Below are positions 51,370-60,238 of a stretch of 64,000 nucleotides of DNA, piece by piece. The position numbers and the translations under genes were made by a program. This DNA is from Pacificitalea manganoxidans. GTDB taxonomy: Bacteria > Pseudomonadota > Alphaproteobacteria > Rhodobacterales > Rhodobacteraceae. The notes under the pieces are model-generated. The model was not told the DNA's origin and searched no databases. It saw only the letters and a list, made by a program, of their open reading frames with translations. Numbering within the stretch: the first letter of the stretch is position 1; each line of letters begins with the position of its first letter. The stretch covers positions 2,046,001 to 2,110,000 of the forward strand of contig NZ_CP021404.1 of the NCBI RefSeq assembly GCF_002504165.1, given 5' to 3'.

Positions 51370-53859
51370 TCAGTCATCGCCGCTCATGTCATCGGCGGTA
51401 GGGGTCAGCTGCGGCGTGGCGCTGCTGTCGGGTGTGGTGTCCGTCCCCGGCGCGGCGGAGGCAGACCCCGCGCGCAGCGGTCCCCGCCGGTGCAGCGCAT
51501 TTGCCAGCGCGTCGGGATTGCGCAGCCACAGATCCCGCTGGGCGAAGGGGATTTCGATCCGTTCCTCGGCGAAACGCCGGGCGATTTCATGGTTGATGTC
51601 ATTCTGCACCACCATGATGAAGGACACATCCCGCAGGATGGCGCGCACCTCGAAATCCAGACTGTCCGCACCGAACCCCATGAAGATCACCTGCGGCGGC
51701 GGGGTGAGGATCACCATCGGCTGCGCCTCCGCCACCTCGCGCAATACCCGGTCGACGAGCTTGGTGTCGGTGCCATAGGCCACGCCGACCTTGACGATCA
51801 GGCGGCCCGACATGTTGCCCTTGGTCCAGTTGGTGACCTGCCCGGTGATGAGATCGGCATTCGGCACGATCACATCGGTGCGGTCGAAGGTCTCGATCCG
51901 GGTGGAGCGCACGGAGATCCGTTTGACGATGCCCATGACGCCGCCAACCTGCACCCAATCGCCTTCGGAGACCGGGCGTTCGACCAGCAAGATGATGCCG
52001 GAGACGAAGTTCGACACGATGGTTTGCAGACCAAAACCGATGCCGACCGACAGCGCACCGGCGACAATGGCGAGGGAGCTAAGGTCGATCCCCGCCGTGG
52101 TGATGGCAATCACCGCCGCAAGGAAGAACCCAATATAGCCCAGCACCGAAATCAGGGCGTTCTGGCCGCCGATATCGATCCGGGTTTTGGGCAGAACGGT
52201 GTTGCGCAAGGTGCCTTGCAGCATCCGGGTGATGACGTAGCCAATCGCGAACACGATGGCGAAGGTCATGAAGTCGCCCGGCGAAATCCGGGTGGTCCCG
52301 ATCGAGAACCCGGCAAGGAATTGCGACCAGAGTTCGGTAAGGTCCGACACCCGCGCGCCCCAGATCAGCGCCAGAACCGGCAGTGCCAGCACCGCGATGA
52401 GCAGGTTGACCAGCACCGGGATCAGGCCTTCGCTGCTGGCGCCTTCCCGCTTGGTCGTGATGTCGTAGACGCGGCTTTGGACCCGTTGCAGCAGGATCAG
52501 GGCCGCAAGCAGCGCCAGCGTCAGGACCGGCGAGAAGATCGCGAAATTCGCCGCCGCGCGGTAGCCGATGGCCGCCAGAACCGGCCCCAGCACGCCCAGC
52601 AGGATCGTGAGCCGCCCCAGCACCATCACAACCTGGTCGCGCAGCTGGCGGCCTTCGTCGGTGACGGGGGCATTGCGGCTGTGCAGCACCAGAAGGTGCC
52701 CCAGACGCATCATGAACAGCCCCGCAATCACAAGGATCGGGAAGTCGAGCACCGCCAGCGCGGCGGTGCTGAGCATATCGGCATCCCCCAGCGCCTGCAG
52801 CAGCGTCTCGGCGGCCAGCAGAAGGCCCAGAACGGTGCTGTGCAGCCGTCCTTCGGTGCGCTGTTCTGCCGACAGGGTCAGCGGCGCGGGCATTTCGGGA
52901 TCGCGTGGGAAGGTCAGCGCCCCCAGCCAGCGCGCCACAAAGAAGGTCAGCCCCATCACGGGGATGATGCGCAGCACCGTTTCCCCGATCGGGCCGGTCA
53001 TGCCGGTGGACAGAACCGCCAATACCATCAGCACCAGCCCCACCAGCGGCAGCACCAGTTGGCCCAGCGACACCAGCGTGGTCAGAACCACGGCACGGGC
53101 GGCGGCGCTGGAGCGGCGCAGCACCCGGTCGGCAATCCGCGCGGACCAGACCCGACCGCGCAGGGCGAGCACCAGACCAATCAGGCCGAGGATCACCACC
53201 ACAGGGCCGTTGCGGCGCAGCAGTTCGGAGCGGGTTTCCATGGACCAGGCTGCCGCGAATTCGGCGGCGATGCCCCGCAGCAAGGTCTGCGCATCCTCCC
53301 ACGCGGTGGCGTAATGGGCGGGGTTGAGCGGGGTCGGTCCCAGTTCCGTCAGTTCCGCTGCCTGCCGTTCGCGCACCAGTGCATCAAGCTGCCGGATCAG
53401 GCCGGAGGCGCGGGAATAGGCTTCTTCCGCGGTGCGGATCGGCACCTGCAATTCGGCCAGACGTTCCTCCAGCGCGGCACGGCGCGCGGCAATTTCTTCG
53501 GGCTCGGATTCGCCTGCTTCGGTATCGGGCGCGGCGCCAAGCGCGGAAATCTGATCGCGCAGGGTCTGGATCTGGGTCGCGTTGATCGACTGACCCTGAA
53601 GGAAGCGGGTGCGCCAATTGGCCAGCGTGCCGCGCATGATCTCCAACGCTTCGGTCGAGGCCTGCCCGGTGGCGAGCACCTCCTCCGCGCGGGTGGCGAG
53701 CCGTTCCCATTCATCGTAATCGATGGCTTCGGCTTCGGTCTGGGCCCATGCGGCCCCGGCTAGAGGCTGCGCCCCCGAAAGAAGCGCGCCGGGGTTCGGC
53801 GTCAGTATCGGCAGCGTCAGCAGCGCGAGACCCAGCAGAAGACGGCAAAGACGGTGCAT
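51370..53859 (-). CDS. Mechanosensitive ion channel, MscS family with DUF3772
   Basis: An 829-aa inner-membrane protein. Signal peptide (1-39), periplasmic coiled-coil/DUF3772 region (about 40-215, rich in Ala/Glu), then about ten membrane segments between 220 and 600, and the MscS core: pore helix with ALSVGIGFGLQTIVSNFVSG, beta domain RPVSEGDWVQVGGVMGIVKR and SVRSTRIETFDRTDVIVPN, and the C-terminal alpha/beta vestibule. Relieves turgor on osmotic downshift. The tail is low-complexity (Ala/Pro/Thr/Asp). GGAG precedes the ATG at 53859. Confidence 0.93.
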   Translation of the reverse strand: MHRLCRLLLGLALLTLPILTPNPGALLSGAQPLAGAAWAQTEAEAIDYDEWERLATRAEEVLATGQASTEALEIMRGTLANWRTRFLQGQSINATQIQTLRDQISALGAAPDTEAGESEPEEIAARRAALEERLAELQVPIRTAEEAYSRASGLIRQLDALVRERQAAELTELGPTPLNPAHYATAWEDAQTLLRGIAAEFAAAWSMETRSELLRRNGPVVVILGLIGLVLALRGRVWSARIADRVLRRSSAAARAVVLTTLVSLGQLVLPLVGLVLMVLAVLSTGMTGPIGETVLRIIPVMGLTFFVARWLGALTFPRDPEMPAPLTLSAEQRTEGRLHSTVLGLLLAAETLLQALGDADMLSTAALAVLDFPILVIAGLFMMRLGHLLVLHSRNAPVTDEGRQLRDQVVMVLGRLTILLGVLGPVLAAIGYRAAANFAIFSPVLTLALLAALILLQRVQSRVYDITTKREGASSEGLIPVLVNLLIAVLALPVLALIWGARVSDLTELWSQFLAGFSIGTTRISPGDFMTFAIVFAIGYVITRMLQGTLRNTVLPKTRIDIGGQNALISVLGYIGFFLAAVIAITTAGIDLSSLAIVAGALSVGIGFGLQTIVSNFVSGIILLVERPVSEGDWVQVGGVMGIVKRISVRSTRIETFDRTDVIVPNADLITGQVTNWTKGNMSGRLIVKVGVAYGTDTKLVDRVLREVAEAQPMVILTPPPQVIFMGFGADSLDFEVRAILRDVSFIMVVQNDINHEIARRFAEERIEIPFAQRDLWLRNPDALANALHRRGPLRAGSASAAPGTDTTPDSSATPQLTPTADDMSGDD

Positions 53860-54074
53860 GGTCACTCCATTACGATCAGGACAAGGGAGAGGCATCGTCC
53901 CGGGCGGCAGTCCTGTCGCGGCGCACGGCGCGATTGCTGCGCCGGACCGCCGCGCCCGGTCGGACGGAGACTGTTGCCCCATCCGACCGTCAGGCCACGC
54001 CCGCCCGGCCCCTCCCGGTGCAAGGCTCGGTGCTCATGCCACGGTGGCCGCCTGCGTGCCACCGGCGCGCGGGG

Positions 54075-55121
54075 TTACTCGGCGGCTTCGCGCACATCCG
54101 GCAGCGGGCGTTCGCCGCCATCGGTCAGGAAGCGCGGCAGAGGAAGCCCTTTTTCCTTAAGGAAATCGGGGTTGAACAGCTTCGACTGGTAGCGATTGCC
54201 GTAATCGCACAGAACGGTCACGATGCGGTGTCCGGGGCCCATCTCGCGCGCCATGCGGATCGCGCCGGCCATGTTGATGCCGGACGACCCCCCAAGGCAC
54301 AGACCCTCATGTTCCAGCAGATCGAAGATCAGGGGCAGCGCCTCGTCATCGGGGATCTGATAGGCCATGTCGGGGGTGAAGCCTTCGAGATTGGCGGTGA
54401 TGCGCCCCTGCCCGATGCCTTCGGTGATCGAGCCGCCTTCGGAGCGCAGTTCACCCTCGGTGTAATAATTGTAGAGCGCCGCGCCCATCGGATCGGCGAG
54501 CGCGATTTTCACGCCCTTGGGCTGAAGCGCCATGCCGACGCCCGCCAGCGTGCCGCCCGAGCCCACGGCGCAGACGAAGCCATCGACGCGGCCATCGGTC
54601 TGCGCCCAGATTTCCGGGCCAGTGCCGTCGATATGGGCCTGACGGTTGGCGGTATTGTCGAACTGGTTGGCCCAGATCGCGCCGTTCGGTTCGGTTTCGG
54701 CCAGCGCGGCGGCGAGACGACCGGAATAGCGGACATAGTTGTTGGGATCGCGATAAGGCTTCGCGGGAACCTCGACCAGCTGCGCGCCAGCGAGGCGGAT
54801 CATGTCCTTCTTTTCCTGACTTTGCGTTTCAGGGATCACGATGACCGTGCGAAAGCCCATCGACGCGCCCATCAGCGCAAGCCCGATGCCGGTATTGCCT
54901 GCCGTGCCTTCGACGATGGTGCCGCCGGGGCGCAGATCGCCGCGCGCGATGGCGTCACGGATGATCCAGAGCGCGGCGCGATCCTTTACCGACTGGCCGG
55001 GATTGAGAAACTCCGCCTTGCCGAGGATTTCGCAGCCGGTCTCGTCGGATGCACGGTTGAGCCGGATCAGGGGCGTGTTGCCCACGGCATCGGCAAGGTC
55101 GATCTTGATCTGTTGCGACAT
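54075..55121 (-). CDS. cysK: Cysteine synthase A
   Basis: A 347-aa PLP enzyme making L-cysteine from O-acetylserine and sulfide. The PLP lysine is K46 (NPGQSVKDRAA), the phosphate/substrate loop is VEGTAGNTGIGLAL near 70-83, and the PLP-ring serine region is LGGSSGINMAGA. It is about 35 residues longer at the C terminus than enterobacterial CysK, a form common in alphaproteobacteria. In Rhodobacter sphaeroides cysK contributes to tellurite resistance with trgAB, which lie about 5 kb away here. GAGGG precedes the ATG. Confidence 0.94.
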   Translation of the reverse strand: MSQQIKIDLADAVGNTPLIRLNRASDETGCEILGKAEFLNPGQSVKDRAALWIIRDAIARGDLRPGGTIVEGTAGNTGIGLALMGASMGFRTVIVIPETQSQEKKDMIRLAGAQLVEVPAKPYRDPNNYVRYSGRLAAALAETEPNGAIWANQFDNTANRQAHIDGTGPEIWAQTDGRVDGFVCAVGSGGTLAGVGMALQPKGVKIALADPMGAALYNYYTEGELRSEGGSITEGIGQGRITANLEGFTPDMAYQIPDDEALPLIFDLLEHEGLCLGGSSGINMAGAIRMAREMGPGHRIVTVLCDYGNRYQSKLFNPDFLKEKGLPLPRFLTDGGERPLPDVREAAE

Positions 55122-55467
55122 GAAGCGGCCCTCGTCTGCGGTTCTGGTGGTGCAACGCACTGCACCGGTGTCGGGTTCTGACTATCTTTCGCCCGCGCAG
55201 AGTCAACTGTAACGCTGCCCGCGGGTCGGATACGCCGGTTCTGTTGGGGCGCGGGTTTTAGCGGACCGGGAGGGTTTCAGCGGGATGCGCAGACCCTAGG
55301 CCGCCCAGACAAGGCCCCGGACAGCGTCGGCAGACAGGCCTCTGCCGGGCCATGAAAGACAGGCGGCTGTGGGGACGCCCCCACGCAACGCGCGCTCTGC
55401 TCCGGGTATCTTAACGTCGCACGCGCATCTTCTGCGTCGGTTGAGCCGCAGCAGCAGGAGCCGTGCC
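55122..55467. other. Divergent region between cysK and the lysis cassette
   Basis: A 346-bp non-coding stretch with promoters for both directions. I see no LexA box (GTTC-N7-GTTC), no terminator and no small gene. Confidence 0.5.
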
Positions 55468-56079
55468 ATGCGCAGTGTCGAACAGATCGCCCGTGAAATC
55501 GTCGCCCGCGAGGGGGGCTTCGTCGATGATCCGGACGATCCGGGCGGGGCCACGCAACACGGGGTGACGCTGGGCACGCTGCGGCGGTTGGGGCTGGACC
55601 TCGACCGGGACGGGGACATCGACAGCGGCGATGTGCGGCGGGTGACCCCGGCGCGGGCGACGGAGATTTTCGTGGAGCATTACTTTACCCGTCCGCGTCT
55701 GCACGCCCTGCCCCCGCCGCTTCAGCCGCCGGTGTTCGACATGTATGTCAACGCGGGCGCACAGGCGGTGCGGTTGGTGCAGCAGCTTTTGGGTGAGATG
55801 GGCGAGCCGGTGGCCGTGGACGGGATCATCGGCCCGCAGACCATCGCCGCCGCGAAACGGGCGGCGCAGGCGGCCCCGGACCACATTGCCGATGCCTATG
55901 GCGCGGCACGGCGGAATTATTACTACGCGCTGGCGGACCGGCGCCCGGCCTCGCGCAAATACGCGCGGCGGCGTGATGGCGGCAAGGGCGGCTGGATCCG
56001 CCGGGCGGAGGAGTTCATGACGCCGCACTTTCACCTGAGCGCCGCCGAGCACCGGGCACGGGTGGCGGCATGGGACTGA
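55468..56079 (+). CDS. Endolysin, GH108 N-acetylmuramidase with PG-binding domain
   Basis: A 203-aa murein hydrolase. The GH108 catalytic block is near the N terminus: IVAREGGFVDDPDDPGGATQ with E15 as the catalytic acid, then HGVTLGTL. The C-terminal half resembles PG_binding_3 (AVDGIIGPQTIAAAKRA and YYYALADRRPASRKYARR). No signal peptide, so release needs the holin encoded next. Resembles the endolysin (rcc00555) of the Rhodobacter capsulatus gene transfer agent. AGGAG precedes the ATG; overlaps the holin gene by 10 bases. Confidence 0.9.
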   Translation: MRSVEQIAREIVAREGGFVDDPDDPGGATQHGVTLGTLRRLGLDLDRDGDIDSGDVRRVTPARATEIFVEHYFTRPRLHALPPPLQPPVFDMYVNAGAQAVRLVQQLLGEMGEPVAVDGIIGPQTIAAAKRAAQAAPDHIADAYGAARRNYYYALADRRPASRKYARRRDGGKGGWIRRAEEFMTPHFHLSAAEHRARVAAWD

Positions 56080-56627
56080 TCGACGGGATGATGACCCTGC
56101 TCTTTGGGTCGGGGCGCAATGTGATCCGCGACACGGCGGAGGTGTTTCGCGAAAACGCCGAGGCGGGGGCCGTCCGTGCCGCCGCGCATCAGGACGCGGC
56201 GCTGGCGCAATTCGCCGCCGAATTCGCACAGGCCCGTGTAGGCCGGTTTGACCGGATGATGGACGGGCTGAACCGGTTGCCGCGACCGCTGCTGGCCTTT
56301 GGCACGATCGGGTTGATGGCGATGGCGATGGTCGATCCGATCTGGTTCGCCGCGCGGATGCAGGGGATCGCGCTGGTGCCGGAGCCGCTGTGGTGGCTGA
56401 TGGGTGCGATCGTGAGCTTCTATTTTGGCGCGCGGCATCAGGCGAAATCGCAGGCGTTCCAGTCCTCGATCAGCCAGACGCTGGCGCGGGCGCCTCAGGT
56501 GCGCGCCTCGCTCGCGGATTTGCAGGCGCTGGCCGCCATGCCGCCCGATGGGGGCGCATCCCCGCAGATCGCCGCGCGTTATTCCAACCCGGTGCTGGCC
56601 GATTGGCAGGCGCGGCGCGATGAGTGA
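56070..56627 (+). CDS. GTA-type holin
   Basis: A 185-aa membrane protein of the GTA_holin_3TM type. It begins MGLIDGMMTLLFGSGRNVIRD, has hydrophobic segments at about 71-92 and 105-118, and a conserved C-terminal tail (NPVLADWQARRDE). It would permeabilise the inner membrane so that the endolysin reaches the wall, as rcc00556 does for the Rhodobacter capsulatus gene transfer agent. Overlaps both neighbours (10 and 8 bases), so the cassette is tightly coupled. Confidence 0.88.
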   Translation: MGLIDGMMTLLFGSGRNVIRDTAEVFRENAEAGAVRAAAHQDAALAQFAAEFAQARVGRFDRMMDGLNRLPRPLLAFGTIGLMAMAMVDPIWFAARMQGIALVPEPLWWLMGAIVSFYFGARHQAKSQAFQSSISQTLARAPQVRASLADLQALAAMPPDGGASPQIAARYSNPVLADWQARRDE

Positions 56628-56805
56628 CGGGTTCTGGATCGCACTGATGACGGAGCACGGGCCATGGGCGCTGTTGGTGTTCTGGCTGCTGTTTCGCGAC
56701 CAAAAGAAGGACGAAGGCGCGCGCGCCGCGCTGAACCGCAACACCGAAATCATCGTCGAACTGACCACGCTGATCCGCGAGCGCCTGCCGCAGAAGGGAA
56801 GCTGA
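56620..56805 (+). CDS. Small membrane protein of the lysis cassette
   Basis: A 61-aa protein with one membrane helix (about residues 4-25, ending WALLVFWLLFRDQK) and a charged C-terminal helix (NRNTEIIVELTTLIRERLPQ). Size and topology are like accessory holins or inner-membrane spanin-like subunits (small phage 'BhlA/UviB'-like proteins). The start lies inside the holin gene. Function inferred from position only. Confidence 0.75.
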   Translation: MSDGFWIALMTEHGPWALLVFWLLFRDQKKDEGARAALNRNTEIIVELTTLIRERLPQKGS

Positions 56806-56806
56806 G

Positions 56807-56941
56807 ATGCGGGACAGAACCGGGCTTTGCCGCTGGGTGGGCAAGCTGATCCTTGGCGCGCGCCTGCGGGCGGCGCTGGAGCGCAACCAAGCCGCCGCCA
56901 CCGAACTGGACGCGGTCGTGAAGGAGTTGATGCGACGATGA
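56807..56941 (+). CDS. Very small protein of the lysis cassette
   Basis: A 44-aa basic amphipathic peptide (MRDRTGLCRWVGKLILGARL...) beginning one base after the preceding stop, with AAGGGAAGC as ribosome-binding site. Its last codons overlap the next ATG (ATGA). No membrane helix long enough to be certain; residues 9-25 could associate with the membrane. It is kept because the close spacing and signals on both sides indicate translation. Confidence 0.6.
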   Translation: MRDRTGLCRWVGKLILGARLRAALERNQAAATELDAVVKELMRR

Positions 56942-57369
56942 GACAGGCATTGATGATCTATGCCGTCGGGATGGCGGGTTTCCAGATGGCCTATCTGGGG
57001 CTGGGATTCGAGCCCGCCCGCAATCTGGGGCTTGGGCTGGTGGTGTTGCTGGCGGTGCTGATTTCGGGGGTGTTCGGCTGGCTGTGGCTGATGCGGACGA
57101 CGCCGCTAGCGCTTGGGCTGGCGTTCTCATGGGCGGGAGCGGCGTGCCTGCTGGGCTGGTGGTGGCTGCGCGAGGTGCTGGGCACGCCGGGCTGGATGGC
57201 GGGCAATGCCGTGGTGTTCGCGTTCCTGACGACCTATCTGACCGGCGCGGTTCTGCATCTGGTGGTCGTGCAGCAATCCTTTGCCCTGCGACGGGTGGCG
57301 GCATGGGCGCCGGTGGCGCTGGCGGCTGTGATTTCGCTGATCCTGCTGGCGTGGCAGGGCGGCGTTTGA
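56938..57369 (+). CDS. Four-helix membrane protein ending the lysis cassette
   Basis: A 143-aa hydrophobic protein with four membrane segments (about 4-22, 29-48, 55-75 and 85-140 in two parts) and very little loop sequence. Starts within the stop codon of the 44-aa gene (ATGA). No family is recognised; it could be a second membrane-active lysis protein or an unrelated passenger. The photolyase gene follows 70 bases later behind its own promoter-like motif. Confidence 0.75.
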   Translation: MRQALMIYAVGMAGFQMAYLGLGFEPARNLGLGLVVLLAVLISGVFGWLWLMRTTPLALGLAFSWAGAACLLGWWWLREVLGTPGWMAGNAVVFAFLTTYLTGAVLHLVVVQQSFALRRVAAWAPVALAAVISLILLAWQGGV

Positions 57370-57381
57370 GGGTATCGGGGG

Positions 57382-57407
57382 TGATCTATCCGCGCGGGCG
57401 CTACGTA
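57382..57407 (+). promoter_or_regulatory. ECF-type promoter motif before the photolyase gene
   Basis: TGATCT (57382-57387) and CGTA (57404-57407) separated by 16 bases match the TGATC ... CGTA pattern of RpoE-ChrR (ECF11) promoters, which in Rhodobacter sphaeroides drive phrA in the singlet-oxygen response. A similar motif precedes the cyclopropane synthase gene. Confidence 0.5.
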
Positions 57408-57439
57408 TGCGGGGCAACTGATCGAAGGAGCGCCGCCCC

Positions 57440-58873
57440 ATGTCCGACACCCCCGCCAAGCCCGTTCTGTTCTGGTTTCGCCGCGATTTGCGACTGGCCG
57501 ACCATCCGGGGCTGCATGCGGCGCTGGAGCGGGCCCGGGCGAATGGCGGCGCGGTGATCCCGGTTTTCGTCCACGACCGGGAGGCAGGTGGTCTGGGCGC
57601 GGCACCGCGCTGGCGGCTGGGCGAAGGGCTGCGGGTGTTCGCGGAGGCCTTGGCGGAGAAAGGCTCGCGCCTGATTTTGCGACAGGGCGAGCCATTGCAG
57701 GTGTTGCGCGACCTGATCGACGAGACCGGCGCCGATTGCATCATGTGGCAGCGCGCCTACGCCCCCGACAGCATCGAGCGCGACAGCGACGTGAAGGCCG
57801 CGTTGGAGAGCGATGGCATCGAGGTCGAAAGCCACCCCGGCCATCTGCTGTTCGAGCCGTGGACGGTGGAGACCAAGCAGGGCGGCTTTTACAAGGTCTA
57901 TACACCGATGTGGAACATGGTGAAGGACCGCGATGTGCCGGAGCCGCTGCGCGCGCCAAGTCATCTGCGCGCGCCGGATCGCTGGCCCGATAGCGACGCG
58001 CTGGACGATTGGGAGATGGGCGCGGCGATGCGGCAAGGCGCGGCTGTGGTCGCAGCCCATGCCACCGTGGGCGAGGCCGCGGCCCGCGACAAGTTCAAGT
58101 GCTTTCTGCGTGACACGATTGCCGATTATGCCAAAGGCCGGGACCGGATGGACGCGCGCGGCACGTCCGAGATGTCCGAGCCGCTGAGCTATGGCGAGAT
58201 CGGCCCGCGCACCCTGTGGCACGGCGCGAAGGGCGCGGGTCAGGGCAAGGGCGTCGAGATCTATCTAAAGGAATTGGTCTGGCGCGAGTTCGCCTATCAC
58301 CTGATGTACCATACGCCGCGCCTGCTGAGCGATAACTGGCGCGAAAAATGGGACAGTTTTCCGTGGAAGGAGGACCGCCGCCTGCGCGAGGTGCGCGCAT
58401 GGGAACAGGCCCGCACCGGCGTCCCGATCGTGGATGCCGCGCTGCGCGAGATGTATGTGACCGGGCGCATGCACAACCGCGCGCGGATGATCGTCGCGTC
58501 CTATCTGTGCAAGCATTGCATGGTCCACTGGCGCATCGGGCAGGAATGGTTCGCCGATTGTCTGATCGACTGGGATCCCGCGTCCAACGCGCTGGGCTGG
58601 CAATGGACCGCCGGGTCGGGGCCGGATGCCGCGCCCTATTTCCGCGTCTATAATCCCTATACCCAAGCCGAGAAATTCGACCCCGATGGCAGTTATGTGA
58701 CCGCATGGGTCGCCGAGGGACAGTCCCGCCCCCCCGCAACGGCGCTGGCCTATTTCGACGCGATCCCGCGCGCGTGGGGCCTGTCGCCCGACGATCCCTA
58801 CCCCGAGCCGGTGGTGAGCCACGAGGAGGGCCGCGCCCGCGCGCTGGAGGCCTATGAGAACCGGGATTTCTGA
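57440..58873 (+). CDS. phr: Deoxyribodipyrimidine photolyase
   Basis: A 477-aa blue-light DNA repair enzyme of the cryptochrome/photolyase family. N-terminal antenna domain begins KPVLFWFRRDLRLADHPGL. The C-terminal FAD domain has WREFAYHLMYHTPRLL, the FAD/CPD contact block TGVPIVDAALREMYVTGRMH, NRARMIVASYLCKHCMVHW and the tryptophan-rich SNALGWQWTAGSGPDAAPYF. Class I CPD photolyase is most likely. GAAGGAG precedes the ATG. First of a set with cyclopropane synthase and trgAB. Confidence 0.95.
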   Translation: MSDTPAKPVLFWFRRDLRLADHPGLHAALERARANGGAVIPVFVHDREAGGLGAAPRWRLGEGLRVFAEALAEKGSRLILRQGEPLQVLRDLIDETGADCIMWQRAYAPDSIERDSDVKAALESDGIEVESHPGHLLFEPWTVETKQGGFYKVYTPMWNMVKDRDVPEPLRAPSHLRAPDRWPDSDALDDWEMGAAMRQGAAVVAAHATVGEAAARDKFKCFLRDTIADYAKGRDRMDARGTSEMSEPLSYGEIGPRTLWHGAKGAGQGKGVEIYLKELVWREFAYHLMYHTPRLLSDNWREKWDSFPWKEDRRLREVRAWEQARTGVPIVDAALREMYVTGRMHNRARMIVASYLCKHCMVHWRIGQEWFADCLIDWDPASNALGWQWTAGSGPDAAPYFRVYNPYTQAEKFDPDGSYVTAWVAEGQSRPPATALAYFDAIPRAWGLSPDDPYPEPVVSHEEGRARALEAYENRDF

Positions 58874-58907
58874 AACCGCGTTGACGCAAGGTCGCCTTCG
58901 CACCGAG

Positions 58908-58936
58908 TGATCCGAAGCGGCTTGTCACAACGTCAT
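58908..58936 (+). promoter_or_regulatory. ECF-type promoter motif before the cyclopropane synthase gene
   Basis: TGATCC (58908-58913) and CGTCAT (58931-58936) are separated by 17 bases, close to the RpoE-ChrR (ECF11) pattern TGATC ... CGTA and to the motif upstream of phr. It lies 33 bases before the start codon. Confidence 0.5.
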
Positions 58937-58969
58937 AAAAGCTTAACCTTTTGCTCAAAAGGGAGAGCC

Positions 58970-60181
58970 ATGACGATCAGGACCAGCACCGCGGGGGAGG
59001 CCAACCTGCCCCGCTATTTCGCCACCGTGTTCGACCAGGCCCGGAAATCCAATACCGGGCGTCTGGATCTGGAGCTGCCGGACGGGCGGGTCTTTCGCGC
59101 CGAGGCCGCGCGGCCCGGTCCCGTCGCCCATGTCACGATCCACAATCCCGACTGCTTCGCCCGGCTGATCCGCGAGGGCGATCTGGGGTTCTGCGAAGCC
59201 TATGTCGAAGGGTGGTGGAGCACGCCGGACCTGCAAGCGTTCATGGATTATGTCCATGCCGACAACGACGCGGTGTTCGACGGCTTCCCCGGAATGGGGC
59301 TGGTGCGGGCCTATGAGCGGATGCGGTTCTGGCTGAATTCCAACTCGAAGCGTCAGGCGAAAAAGAACATCTCCTACCATTATGATCTGGGCAATGCGTT
59401 CTACGGGCTGTGGCTGGATGACACGATGACCTACAGTTCCGCCAAGTTCGACACCGGGCAGGAAAGTCTGGAAGCCGCGCAGCTTCAGAAATACGCCTCG
59501 ATGGTCGATCAGATGGGCGTGAAACCTGGCGATCATGTGCTGGAAATCGGCTGTGGCTGGGGTGGATTCGCGGAATATGCCGCGCGGGAGCGCGGATTGC
59601 GGGTGACCGGCCTGACCATCAGCCGCGAACAGCATGACTATGCCGTGGCACGGATGCGGCGGCTTGGGCTCGAAGACCGGGTGACGATCCGCATGCAGGA
59701 CTACCGCGACGAGACCGGACGCTATGACGGCATTGCCAGCATCGAGATGTTCGAAGCGGTGGGCGAGAAATACTGGCCGGTCTATTTCGCCAAGTTGCGC
59801 GACTGTCTGAACCCCGGCGCACATGCCACGCTTCAGATCATCACGGTGCAGGATCGCCGGTTTGACATCTACCGCAAAGGCGTTGACTTCATTCAGAAAT
59901 ACATCTTTCCCGGCGGCATGCTGCCCAGCCCGAAAGTGCTCCGCGAGGAGGTCGAGAAAGCGGGCCTGCGGGTGCGTGGCTCGATCGAGTTCGGGGAAAG
60001 CTATTCCACCACGCTGCGGCGCTGGCACGACACGTTCAACGACCGCTGGGACGAGGTGCGCGCGCTGGGTTTTGACGACCGGTTTCGGCGAATGTGGAAC
60101 TTCTACCTCACCAGCTGTGCCGCCACATTTATGTCCGGTAACTGTGATGTAACGCAGATCACCGTGACCCGCAGCGCCTGA
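58970..60181 (+). CDS. Cyclopropane-fatty-acyl-phospholipid synthase family methyltransferase
   Basis: A 403-aa SAM-dependent enzyme that adds a methylene group to unsaturated acyl chains of membrane phospholipids. An N-terminal lipid-binding region (1-125) contains CEAYVEGWW; the methyltransferase domain has SYHYDLGNAFYGLWLDDTMTYSS, motif I LEIGCGWGGF at 191-200 and the GGMLPSP active-site loop. In Rhodobacter sphaeroides related enzymes belong to the RpoE singlet-oxygen regulon. GGGAGAG precedes the ATG at 58970. Confidence 0.93.
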   Translation: MTIRTSTAGEANLPRYFATVFDQARKSNTGRLDLELPDGRVFRAEAARPGPVAHVTIHNPDCFARLIREGDLGFCEAYVEGWWSTPDLQAFMDYVHADNDAVFDGFPGMGLVRAYERMRFWLNSNSKRQAKKNISYHYDLGNAFYGLWLDDTMTYSSAKFDTGQESLEAAQLQKYASMVDQMGVKPGDHVLEIGCGWGGFAEYAARERGLRVTGLTISREQHDYAVARMRRLGLEDRVTIRMQDYRDETGRYDGIASIEMFEAVGEKYWPVYFAKLRDCLNPGAHATLQIITVQDRRFDIYRKGVDFIQKYIFPGGMLPSPKVLREEVEKAGLRVRGSIEFGESYSTTLRRWHDTFNDRWDEVRALGFDDRFRRMWNFYLTSCAATFMSGNCDVTQITVTRSA

Positions 60182-60238
60182 GGCCGTGACGCCCGCGCCG
60201 GGGGGCGCGGGTTTGCGCCACCTTGCAGGACCACGACC

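Noticed and set aside
51274-53763. 829-codon plus-strand frame opposite the MscS gene
   Set aside because: Antisense shadow; Gln/His/Arg-rich repeats mirror the hydrophobic codons of the channel.
55369-55467. Longer N terminus for the endolysin
   Set aside because: The added 33 residues are Arg/Ser-rich with no signal or domain; AGGAG at the 55468 ATG defines the start.
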